DNA from: Alteromonadaceae bacterium
Lineage (GTDB): Bacteria > Pseudomonadota > Gammaproteobacteria > Enterobacterales > Alteromonadaceae
Length of the DNA stretch: 64,000 nt
Direction: 5' to 3'
Assembly: GCA_013216015.1 (NCBI GenBank)
Contig: JABSOI010000010.1
Coordinates: 144,505 to 208,504, forward strand
The notes under the pieces were generated by a model. The model was not told where the DNA came from. It did not search any database and saw only the letters and a list, made by a program, of their open reading frames with translations. Positions 28,183 through 36,210 of the stretch are shown here, one piece after another; the first letter of the stretch is position 1, and each line of letters opens with the position of its first letter. The translations under genes and the position numbers were made by a program.

Positions 28183-30552
28183 TTATTGTTTTTTTACTTC
28201 AGCTTTATTATTAGTCCATAAAAACGCAGATAATGCAGGCAAAACAATAATAGCGGCTAACATATTTACTAAAAACATAAAGGTTAACAGTATTCCCATA
28301 TCAACCTGAAATTTCAAATCAGAGAAGAACCAGGTAGAAACACCAATCGCAAGCGTTACACCGGTAATTAATACTGCACTGCCTCGTTCTTGTAATGCAG
28401 CTAAATAAGCGTCAGCTACTGTTTCGCCATTTCTCAGCTTACTGCTCATTGTTGACAAGATATAAATACCGTAATCAACACCAATACCGACACCTAACGC
28501 TATAACAGGTAAGGTTGAAACGGTTAATCCTATGTCAAGTACCGTCATTAACCACTGTGCCAATGTTGATACTACATAAAGAGGTAATACAACGGCAACA
28601 GTAGCGCGAACACTTCTGAAGCTGATCAGACATAACAAAATAACCGCTCCGTAAACATAAATCATCATGGGTAACTGAGCTTCTGCTACCGCTTCATTCG
28701 TAGCGGCCATTACACCCACAGGGCCAGATGCCAGTTTAAATTGAATTTTATCGGTACCTAATTCACTTGTTGCTATCTTAACGGCACTGATCACTGCATT
28801 AATCGTTTCCGCTCTATGATCTTTCAAAAACAGGATCACCGGCATAACGCTGCAGTTATTGTTTAATAAACCACTTGATGAAGGAACTCGGGCAATAGAT
28901 TGCACTAATGTTTGTTGGTTTCTAGATAAAGCACGCCATTTTTGATTACCTTCGTTATAACCAGCGTTAACAATTTTGGCAATAGAGGCCAAACTAACAG
29001 CAGACTGCACGCCCGGTACATTCTCCATTTTCCACTGAAAACGGTCAATTACATCCATTGTTTCATAAAAAGTACAAGCATCAGGCGTGGTTTCAATAAT
29101 CACTGACATGTAATCGACACTGATAGCATATCTGTCGGTGATCAAGAAAGTATCCTGATTATAACGGGATGATTCATGCAAAGCTGGTGATCCGGCGTGC
29201 AATTCACCAATTTTAAGATCTTGAGACTGAAAATAACCAACCACATACAATATAAACGTCAAGACTAAAATAACGGATGCTGGTCCCTTGTTAGCGAACT
29301 TAGACATGTGATGCCAGATAGTTACATTTTGCGTTTCTTTATCTGACGAGTTTAGAGTAATATTTCCCTCTATTTTGTTCTCTTTTTTCTGATTGATTTT
29401 TTCAATATGAAGGTAAGAGACCAATAACGGCAACAAGATTAAATTAGTTAATATGATCATCGCCACACCTAACGAAGCAGTGATAGCTAATTCTCTGATA
29501 ATACCAATATCAATAGATAATAAAGTTAAGAAACCTACTGTGTCTGAAAGTAAAGCTATACCTCCGGGGATCAACAAAGCTCTAAAACTCAATTGTGCCG
29601 CTTGACTGCTGGTATTTCCCCTGGCTACTAATTTACTCACAGAGTTTATCATTTGAACTCCGTGACTCACCCCTATTGCAAAAACCAAAAATGGGATCAA
29701 AATTGACATAGGATCAAGGCCAAAGCCTAATACAGACAACATACCCATTTGCCAGACCACGGCAATTAAAGAACAAGCAATGGGTAAAATAGTTAAAGTA
29801 ATTGAATGACAGAAAAAATAAACCATTATCGCGGTTATCGCGATAGCTAAACCAAAAAAAGTAACAACTCCTTTCGCGCCGTTGGCTACATCTCCTACCA
29901 TTTTAGCAAAACCAATAATATGAATACTGATTTTGCTATTTTCGAATTCTTGTCTAATCTCTGTTTCCAGCTGCTCGGCAAACAAAATGGTGTTTAATTT
30001 TTCTCCTGTATCAGGGTCAATTTCCATTAATGATGTTTTGACCATTGCACAGCTATAATCATTAGCGACTATGCTTCCGACAATGCCAGCTTTTTCAATA
30101 TTAGATTTAACAACAGATAAACCTTGTTTATCTGCTTTGAAATTAGCAGGAATGACCGGACCACCAGCGAAACCATCCTCAACAATTTCAACAAAACGGG
30201 TACTTGGTGAAAACAATGATTTAACCTGAATACGATCTACACCGGGGATAAAAAATAATTTGTCGTGAACCCCTTTCAACGCATTAAAAAATACCGGGTT
30301 AAATATATCGCCATTCTTATCACACACTGAAATCAATAAATTATTTGCACCACCGAAATTCTCCCGATGTTTCAAATAAGTTTTCATATAACTGTGATTT
30401 AAAGGAATGTTTTTCGTGAATGATGCGTCTAACTTTATTTGAGTCGCTTGGAACAACAAGAAAAAACTCATTAAAACAAACAATACCAATACGGTGGCTT
30501 TTTTACGAAACAGACTTACTTCAATTTGATTAACTACGGATTCTATACTCAT
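28183..30552 (-). CDS. RND-superfamily (MMPL-like) transporter
   Basis: A 789-residue permease with two repeats, each one helix plus a periplasmic loop plus five helices (about 12 transmembrane segments). The first helix is at residues 18-36, helix blocks at about 230-380 and 640-780, and periplasmic domains at 40-225 and 450-625. Polar motifs in the sterol-sensing-like blocks, such as GVSHGVQMINSV and GVGVDYGIYILS, are those of MMPL/HpnN-type lipid exporters rather than drug pumps. It starts 1 base after the stop of the YCF48-like gene, so translation is coupled. With the upstream DUF1329 and DUF1302 genes it forms a plausible inner-to-outer-membrane route, probably for a lipid. Cargo unknown. 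Confidence 0.87.
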   Translation of the reverse strand: MSIESVVNQIEVSLFRKKATVLVLFVLMSFFLLFQATQIKLDASFTKNIPLNHSYMKTYLKHRENFGGANNLLISVCDKNGDIFNPVFFNALKGVHDKLFFIPGVDRIQVKSLFSPSTRFVEIVEDGFAGGPVIPANFKADKQGLSVVKSNIEKAGIVGSIVANDYSCAMVKTSLMEIDPDTGEKLNTILFAEQLETEIRQEFENSKISIHIIGFAKMVGDVANGAKGVVTFFGLAIAITAIMVYFFCHSITLTILPIACSLIAVVWQMGMLSVLGFGLDPMSILIPFLVFAIGVSHGVQMINSVSKLVARGNTSSQAAQLSFRALLIPGGIALLSDTVGFLTLLSIDIGIIRELAITASLGVAMIILTNLILLPLLVSYLHIEKINQKKENKIEGNITLNSSDKETQNVTIWHHMSKFANKGPASVILVLTFILYVVGYFQSQDLKIGELHAGSPALHESSRYNQDTFLITDRYAISVDYMSVIIETTPDACTFYETMDVIDRFQWKMENVPGVQSAVSLASIAKIVNAGYNEGNQKWRALSRNQQTLVQSIARVPSSSGLLNNNCSVMPVILFLKDHRAETINAVISAVKIATSELGTDKIQFKLASGPVGVMAATNEAVAEAQLPMMIYVYGAVILLCLISFRSVRATVAVVLPLYVVSTLAQWLMTVLDIGLTVSTLPVIALGVGIGVDYGIYILSTMSSKLRNGETVADAYLAALQERGSAVLITGVTLAIGVSTWFFSDLKFQVDMGILLTFMFLVNMLAAIIVLPALSAFLWTNNKAEVKKQ

Positions 30553-30553
30553 T

Positions 30554-31579
30554 TTAATCCTGTGTTCCTGATTTTGTTACTACAATATTTTTAATACCAC
30601 CATCTGAAACTGCAACGATTTGATTTTTGAACCAAACGCCGGCTATTAATGGCTTTCCATCTTTTTGATTACGAGGGAAAAAGGTTTGACCGTCATCATT
30701 ACTTTCAAGGAGAACACCATTATTTCCGAGTAGAAAAATACGGTTATCATCACCCAGAACAATAGAATTTAATAATGCTGTCGTTTCGGTCTTTGACCGT
30801 TTCCACGATTCACTATTCTTCAAACTTCTAAAAACATTGCCTCTTAAACCCACGACAAGTAAATTTCCTTGTCCGGTTTTGGTTAAATCAAAAAATGACC
30901 CCTGATAAATTTCATCAAACTTCTGCCAGCTCACACCAAAATCATTGCTTTTGGCCATCAATCCTATTTCACCTACCAGATAAGCAGTTGAACCATCTAA
31001 TACAATACGATTAAAATGAGGCAGTATGCTTGCGATTTCATCTAGATATGCTGCTTCATCTTCATTTTTTAATTCCATCAGATATTCAATATCGTCCTCA
31101 AATAGAAATTCATCATGAAATTCACTCTGCCATGATTCACCACCATCATTTGTTCTGAAGAATTGGCCATATGCTCCTACTGCGACACCTTGTAAAGGGT
31201 TTTTGAAGAAAATATCTAATAAAGGCTTTTCTAGTTCAGGTTTATATTGCTGAATTGTCCAGGTTTGTCCACCATCTTTACTGTGTAAAATACTTGAATC
31301 ATGACCTACGGCCCAACCAAGTTCAGCATTGACAAAAAATACGCTGGTTAACGTTGATTGAATAGGAACTGCCGCTTGTTGCCAATGTTTAGCGTCTGTA
31401 GAAAATAAGATATGTCCATGCTCACCAACAGCAACCAAGGTGGATTGTTCAACATAAACAATATCAAGTAACAAAGATTGACTCGCCAGTGAAGCACTTA
31501 TTGACGCCATAGGCTCTTTTGCTGAAACTAAACCACAACAGAAAATAATACTTGAGAGAAAAGCAAAAATACACTTCAT
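30554..31579 (-). CDS. YCF48/BNR-repeat beta-propeller, exported
   Basis: About 341 residues from ATG 31579, with a signal peptide (KCIFAFLSSIIFCCGLVSA, cleavage after VSA). The mature protein is built of propeller blades with repeats of the form G-x-x-G-x-I-x-x-S-x-D-G-G-x-T-W, for example SSILHSKDGGQTWTIQQ and TNDGGESWQSE. This is the family of the photosystem II assembly factor YCF48, common in non-photosynthetic bacteria next to RND permeases. The frame extends to a TTG at 31600, but the ATG gives a proper signal peptide. It is directly coupled to the RND gene, so it is probably its periplasmic partner. Confidence 0.85.
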   Translation of the reverse strand: MKCIFAFLSSIIFCCGLVSAKEPMASISASLASQSLLLDIVYVEQSTLVAVGEHGHILFSTDAKHWQQAAVPIQSTLTSVFFVNAELGWAVGHDSSILHSKDGGQTWTIQQYKPELEKPLLDIFFKNPLQGVAVGAYGQFFRTNDGGESWQSEFHDEFLFEDDIEYLMELKNEDEAAYLDEIASILPHFNRIVLDGSTAYLVGEIGLMAKSNDFGVSWQKFDEIYQGSFFDLTKTGQGNLLVVGLRGNVFRSLKNSESWKRSKTETTALLNSIVLGDDNRIFLLGNNGVLLESNDDGQTFFPRNQKDGKPLIAGVWFKNQIVAVSDGGIKNIVVTKSGTQD

Positions 31580-31805
31580 GAAATAACCACACTCTTTCAA
31601 TGATAAATAAAAAATAAAAAATAAAAAACCAACTACAAAATACTTCTTAACCCACTAATTTATAAACACAACTTATAAATAAAAGCTTAAATATAACGTC
31701 TACCAACTTATATAAAGTCAGAACACCTTAGCGCTTTCATTTTATTTGTTCACCTCCTGTTATTCCTGTTATATTCAACCAATTCAAAAATCAGTTTGCG
31801 TATGT

Positions 31806-31835
31806 AAAAACGGCTGACAATTGCCAGCCGTTTTT
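31806..31835 (-). terminator. strong terminator after DUF1329 gene
   Basis: Perfect 11-bp stem AAAAACGGCTG / CAGCCGTTTTT with an 8-base loop, 16 bp after the DUF1329 stop. It splits the four-gene cluster into two transcription units, or lowers read-through to the YCF48 and RND genes. Confidence 0.88.
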
Positions 31836-31851
31836 CATGGTTTTTTCGTAA

Positions 31852-33258
31852 TTATCTACGACCTTCACGTCTTAATGCCGATGGCGTAAACGATTTATCT
31901 TTCAAATCTGCTGAAAAGTTATACATTTTAGCTTCATTATCTAATCCCATCGCGATGTAACGACGTGATTGAAGATCATGAAATACTTCAAGTGTTGACC
32001 ACTGCGCAGGAACTTCATAGTAATTAATACCATGAGCAACACCTACACGATATAACTCATCACGGTTATCATAAATATCAGTTACCGCAATTTGCCAGCT
32101 GTCTTCATCAATAAAGAAAACACGTTTCTTATAAATATGACGCGTCCCAGATTTAAGGTTAGCTTCAACAACCCAAACTCTATGCTTTTCATAACGAACT
32201 AAATCAGGATTAATGTGACCCGGTTGCAATATGTCTTTATATTTAATCTGATCACTGTGTAAACGATAATCATTGTAAGGGATCAGTAATTCCTGCTTTC
32301 CTTTTAATGTCCACGTGTAACGGTTTGGTGCGCCGTTAAACATATCGAAATCATCTGTTGTTCTTAAACCATCAGACGCTGTACCCGGTGCATCATAAGC
32401 TACGTTTGGTGCACGACGAACCCGGCGTTGTCCGGTATTGTATGTCCATGCCTGACGAGGGGTTTTAATTTGATCCATCGTTTCATGAACTAACAAAGCC
32501 GTACCAGATAAACGCGCAGGCTCAGTAACTTTTTGTTTAAATTTAAACAATATGTTAGTTTTCTGCAGTTCATCAGATGATGCGCCTTTCACACCGTAAG
32601 GTATCATCAACTGATCATCAAAACCCAAATAAGTAAAATCACCTGAAGCAGTTGGAGCAGCTTGTCCACCTGCACGAGTAACAACTTCACCACGATAACG
32701 TAATATGTGGTTCCAGATAGCCTCTAAACCATTAGCTGGGATCGGGAATGGAATACCAACAGCAGCTTGTGTGATGCCATTTCCACCTTGAACCAACTCA
32801 GTGCGGGTAGCATTAACCATACTGGCTTGATACACATGTTCAGGTACAGAAGCAGAACGACGAGTTTCATACACTTCCATCTTAAATGAATCAGGATAAG
32901 TTTCGAGTAATTTTACTTGTCCCAGAGTAAGTATATCTTTGTACTGAGCCATATTTTTAGCAGTAACTGTATATTTAACCTTATCATCTGAAAAAGGGTC
33001 AATATGATGATCACCAACCGAATATCCTGCAGGAGCAGAAGTAATACCGCCAGTCCAGGCCGGAATTGAACCATCAGCATTAGCAGCCCGTACGGCCCCC
33101 ATAGGTGTTAACTCTTTCTTAAGGCTATTCACTTGTTCTTGAGAAACCTTTGCCATGGCTGAACAAGAGAAAGCAAGAGATACGCTTAATGCAACCAGAG
33201 CTAATTTGTTAATTGACTTGTTTTTTATAGACTTATTATTCATCGACTTATTATTCAC
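31852..33258 (-). CDS. DUF1329 periplasmic protein (LolA-like fold)
   Basis: A 468-residue DUF1329 protein. The start is GTG 33258 with AAGGGG seven bases upstream. The first 18 residues repeat a five-residue unit, NNKSM/NNKSI/KNKSI, before the signal peptide LALVALSVSLAFSCSAMA. Characteristic blocks are LTPMGAVRAANADGSIPAWTGG near the mature N-terminus, TGQRRVRRAPNVAYDAPG, and YKKRVFFIDEDSWQI. DUF1329 proteins have a LolA/LppX-type half-barrel that could carry a lipid in the periplasm. It lies 11 bp behind the DUF1302 gene, the usual partner. The short N-terminal repeat is a replication-slippage scar. Confidence 0.9.
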   Translation of the reverse strand: MNNKSMNNKSIKNKSINKLALVALSVSLAFSCSAMAKVSQEQVNSLKKELTPMGAVRAANADGSIPAWTGGITSAPAGYSVGDHHIDPFSDDKVKYTVTAKNMAQYKDILTLGQVKLLETYPDSFKMEVYETRRSASVPEHVYQASMVNATRTELVQGGNGITQAAVGIPFPIPANGLEAIWNHILRYRGEVVTRAGGQAAPTASGDFTYLGFDDQLMIPYGVKGASSDELQKTNILFKFKQKVTEPARLSGTALLVHETMDQIKTPRQAWTYNTGQRRVRRAPNVAYDAPGTASDGLRTTDDFDMFNGAPNRYTWTLKGKQELLIPYNDYRLHSDQIKYKDILQPGHINPDLVRYEKHRVWVVEANLKSGTRHIYKKRVFFIDEDSWQIAVTDIYDNRDELYRVGVAHGINYYEVPAQWSTLEVFHDLQSRRYIAMGLDNEAKMYNFSADLKDKSFTPSALRREGRR

Positions 33259-33269
33259 GACAAAGCCCC

Positions 33270-35351
33270 TTATATTGAATATTTAATACTGAAAGAAACA
33301 TAATCACGATCTTCCATCTTATTTGTTGTACCTACACCACCAAAGAAACTGTTGTAGCTGAAATCAGCAGACCAACGACTTTGATAATCAAAATTAATAC
33401 CTAAAGAAACCGATTTACGATCTTCAATAAATAAAAATAAAGGATCCGGTGTTATGCCTTTAACATCATGAGTAAAAATAACTCTTGGGAAAATATTTAT
33501 CCCGGCAAATACATTGTAGTAATCCAATTTAGCAACTGCTCGATACCCCCAGGCAAATTCATCTGGGAATGGGTTTAATTCAACACCATTCTGGAGAGCA
33601 ACTTCTAAACCTTCTTTACCTGCAATACCACCATTTCTAGCTGTACCCGGACCATTTAAACGTAATACGTCTTGATCTGGCATGTCTTGAATGTTGATAC
33701 CACCAATTTCAAACAAAGTGGTAAATTGACTCGCCCCAAAAGAAGGACCCCATAAATTAGTTAAAGTAACTTGAGCTTGCAGTGTATCTGATAAAATAAA
33801 ACCCTCAACCTGTACACCTAGTCCATACGGCTGACCTGTCGCATGATTAACGAGTTGAGAAACACCATCTAAATCAGGGCGTATTCCCGCATTTGCCAAT
33901 TGTTGCGGCATTGCGGCAAATAACAATTCAACATCATCAATTTGAAGTGGTTCATCTTGTCTGTAGGTAATTTCACCCGCAACCGATGTTGTGCCAAATA
34001 CAGTATTAAAGCTCAACGCATAAAGTTGAATATCTTCAGGATAAGTAAGTTTTACTTTTGAGAATGCTGCTAAATCAGAATAATTATCTTCAGTTATCAT
34101 TCCACCAGCAATCATCCCAACATCAGAAGCAATCGCTCCTGCACTGAAATCAGCAGTTATACCAACAAATAGTGGACGACGACTATGATAATTCATGTAA
34201 TACAAACTAAGTTCAGTATCATTTAATTCAGGAAGGTACCAAGATAAACGCAAGCCATATTGACCGCCATCTTCCGGCTTGTTTTCACCTTTGCTTCCTG
34301 GTGCTCTTAACGTTAACTTAGTTGGATAAGCCATATACATGCTACCAGCAGTGGCTGCATCTATTGCACCCGCACGGAATAAACCACCAATTTGATTCAG
34401 ACCACCCAATAAAAAGTCTAAATCCATATCAGGATTACCGGAAAAACCTAGTTGAACGTTGTTGTACTGTCCACCATCACCAGCAAAGTCGTTGGTAGAA
34501 AAATAACTACCAGGTGCTGGCAATACCGTTTTTTCCCAGCTGTATTGATAAAACATTTCAATGTTGAAGTTATCTGTTACACCTAAAGATGCCCATACAG
34601 CACCAAATGGTATAAACGCTTCTTTTAATTCAGAGCCCGGTGCTTTTAATCGAGCAATATCTACCGGATTCAGTTCACTGATACCATGAGAAATTAAGGT
34701 ACTTTCGCCCCAGCTAATAATTTGCTGACCTACACGTACAGATAATGGCATTTCACCTAGTTCAAAATCACCATAAACAAATGCATCCAGTAAACGGACA
34801 TCACGACAAATTTGATCTTTTGCTTCGTCATCACGACAAGGATTATTCACTTGCTGCGAAGTTGGATTAGTCCAGGCTCGGTTGTTATCCATCATTGCGA
34901 AGTCATAAAAATACATACCACGAACAAACAGGCCTACATTGTTATAACGTATATCTAAATCATGTAATCCTTTGAATACTTGTGAAAAGCTTTCACCTGC
35001 ATCATAATTTAAGTTACCGTTATCACCGTTATTTGAATAACCACCCTCTCCTTGCCAAATAGTTGCATTAATTGGATTTGCATTAAAAACAGGATCATAG
35101 TGACTGAAATCGAAACCATTTTTAAGATTGTTGGAAATACCAACATTGTCATTCCAATTGCGGTCTTGTATACGCCAGCTTGAGCCAACACTGAATGTTG
35201 AATCAAAGCTGATATCTAAATCACCTAATTGAAAGTTTGAAGCTTGTGCTTGAATAGCAGCCATAGAAAGTACGGCAGCAGTAATGCCAACAGCTAAAGG
35301 TTTTTTATTGAAAGCTTTTTTGTAAAACTGATTACAAAGGCTATGTTTCAT
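33270..35351 (-). CDS. DUF1302 outer-membrane beta-barrel protein
   Basis: A 693-residue DUF1302 protein. The signal peptide ends in IQAQA before SNFQLGDLDI. The mature chain is rich in alternating beta strands and ends in a typical barrel terminus (DYVSFSIKYSI). A family block around VRVGQQIISWGESTLISHGI is intact. Members are predicted porin-like outer-membrane proteins found beside DUF1329 and RND/YCF48 genes. GGGGAG lies before ATG 35351. It is the first gene of the cluster. It could be the outer-membrane end of a lipid or hydrophobic-compound transport path, a role inferred only from context. Confidence 0.9.
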   Translation of the reverse strand: MKHSLCNQFYKKAFNKKPLAVGITAAVLSMAAIQAQASNFQLGDLDISFDSTFSVGSSWRIQDRNWNDNVGISNNLKNGFDFSHYDPVFNANPINATIWQGEGGYSNNGDNGNLNYDAGESFSQVFKGLHDLDIRYNNVGLFVRGMYFYDFAMMDNNRAWTNPTSQQVNNPCRDDEAKDQICRDVRLLDAFVYGDFELGEMPLSVRVGQQIISWGESTLISHGISELNPVDIARLKAPGSELKEAFIPFGAVWASLGVTDNFNIEMFYQYSWEKTVLPAPGSYFSTNDFAGDGGQYNNVQLGFSGNPDMDLDFLLGGLNQIGGLFRAGAIDAATAGSMYMAYPTKLTLRAPGSKGENKPEDGGQYGLRLSWYLPELNDTELSLYYMNYHSRRPLFVGITADFSAGAIASDVGMIAGGMITEDNYSDLAAFSKVKLTYPEDIQLYALSFNTVFGTTSVAGEITYRQDEPLQIDDVELLFAAMPQQLANAGIRPDLDGVSQLVNHATGQPYGLGVQVEGFILSDTLQAQVTLTNLWGPSFGASQFTTLFEIGGINIQDMPDQDVLRLNGPGTARNGGIAGKEGLEVALQNGVELNPFPDEFAWGYRAVAKLDYYNVFAGINIFPRVIFTHDVKGITPDPLFLFIEDRKSVSLGINFDYQSRWSADFSYNSFFGGVGTTNKMEDRDYVSFSIKYSI

Positions 35352-35669
35352 TTAATATCTCCCCAGACCCGAAACAGAGTGTTTTAATTATTATTCTTTA
35401 ATACCACTATTGTGGGATAAAACAATAATTGCATCATTTCAGTCACTAGGCAAGAGTAAAAAACATTTGTTGATACGCTCTGTTTTAACGACTTGTACAC
35501 AATAAAAACATCAAATAGCCAAGCTGTTTGAAACAAGTGTTTAAAACTTAGGAAAACAAAGTCGATTTACGCCTAACAAGTGAAGTAATTTGCAGTTATT
35601 TTGTCTTAAAGCATAGACGAGTTTATCTGAACCATGGTCTGACCACTGTTTAAAGCAAACACTCTATTT
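35352..35669. other. promoter region of DUF1302 operon
   Basis: 318 bp between the DUF1302 start and the end of the DUF2835 gene. AT-rich; no reading frame, hairpin or repeat of note seen. Confidence 0.4.
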
Positions 35670-35885
35670 TTAAATTCTCTTTAAAGATAAAAACTTATTA
35701 TTTTCTGTCTGAAGACAAAAATGTCCTTGAATACCTGTAGGAGATAGATATTTTCTAAGATGCATCGCGGGAAACTGCACTTTTACCCCTTGTGTAGAGG
35801 TGGCCACAATGGATTGGATCTGCCCTTTGTAATAGGGAAGAAAATCTTGATTTGACATATTAATTGAGAAGAAATATTGTTTCAT
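35670..35885 (-). CDS. DUF2835 family protein
   Basis: About 71 residues from ATG 35885: it opens MKQYFFSINMSNQDFLPYYK, has VQFPAMHLRKYL in the middle and ends NNKFLSLKRI. That matches the short gammaproteobacterial DUF2835 family closely over its whole length. The frame runs 17 residues further upstream to 35936, but those residues are not part of the family. Function unknown; cytoplasmic, no signal or membrane segment. It is a single gene. Confidence 0.82.
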   Translation of the reverse strand: MKQYFFSINMSNQDFLPYYKGQIQSIVATSTQGVKVQFPAMHLRKYLSPTGIQGHFCLQTENNKFLSLKRI

Positions 35886-35974
35886 TGTTATACCAGTTCT
35901 ATATCTTTTGCTCTTTTGTGAAATTAAAAAAGGCATTTATTTATGACCATACATTTGTAAATAGCTTGGGCATA

Positions 35975-36131
35975 TACCCGTAATCATTCAAAATGCAGGT
36001 TTTGAAGCGTTTTAAAAGATTATCTACTACGTTGCTTTCAATCCCAATAGCCCGCTATTGCTCAATCAAGCGCCTTTTAGATAAACTTTCAAATTCACCT
36101 CAAATTCCCGCATCTTGAATGACCACGGGTA
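35975..36131 (-). mobile_element. MITE family A, copy 2 (subtype 1)
   Basis: 157 bp, opposite orientation to the copy at 9320 and nearly identical to it. Ends TACCCGTAATCATTCAAA and the complement of TACCCGTGGTCATTCAAG; TA on both sides. It lies in the 325-bp gap between the pepN and DUF2835 genes and disrupts nothing visible. Confidence 0.88.
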
Positions 36132-36210
36132 TAGTTATCAACACACTATTCCTGAGTTAGCCTAAAGTCCCACATCCATGTGAAACTATACATAATAAAT
36201 CTGGTATAAA

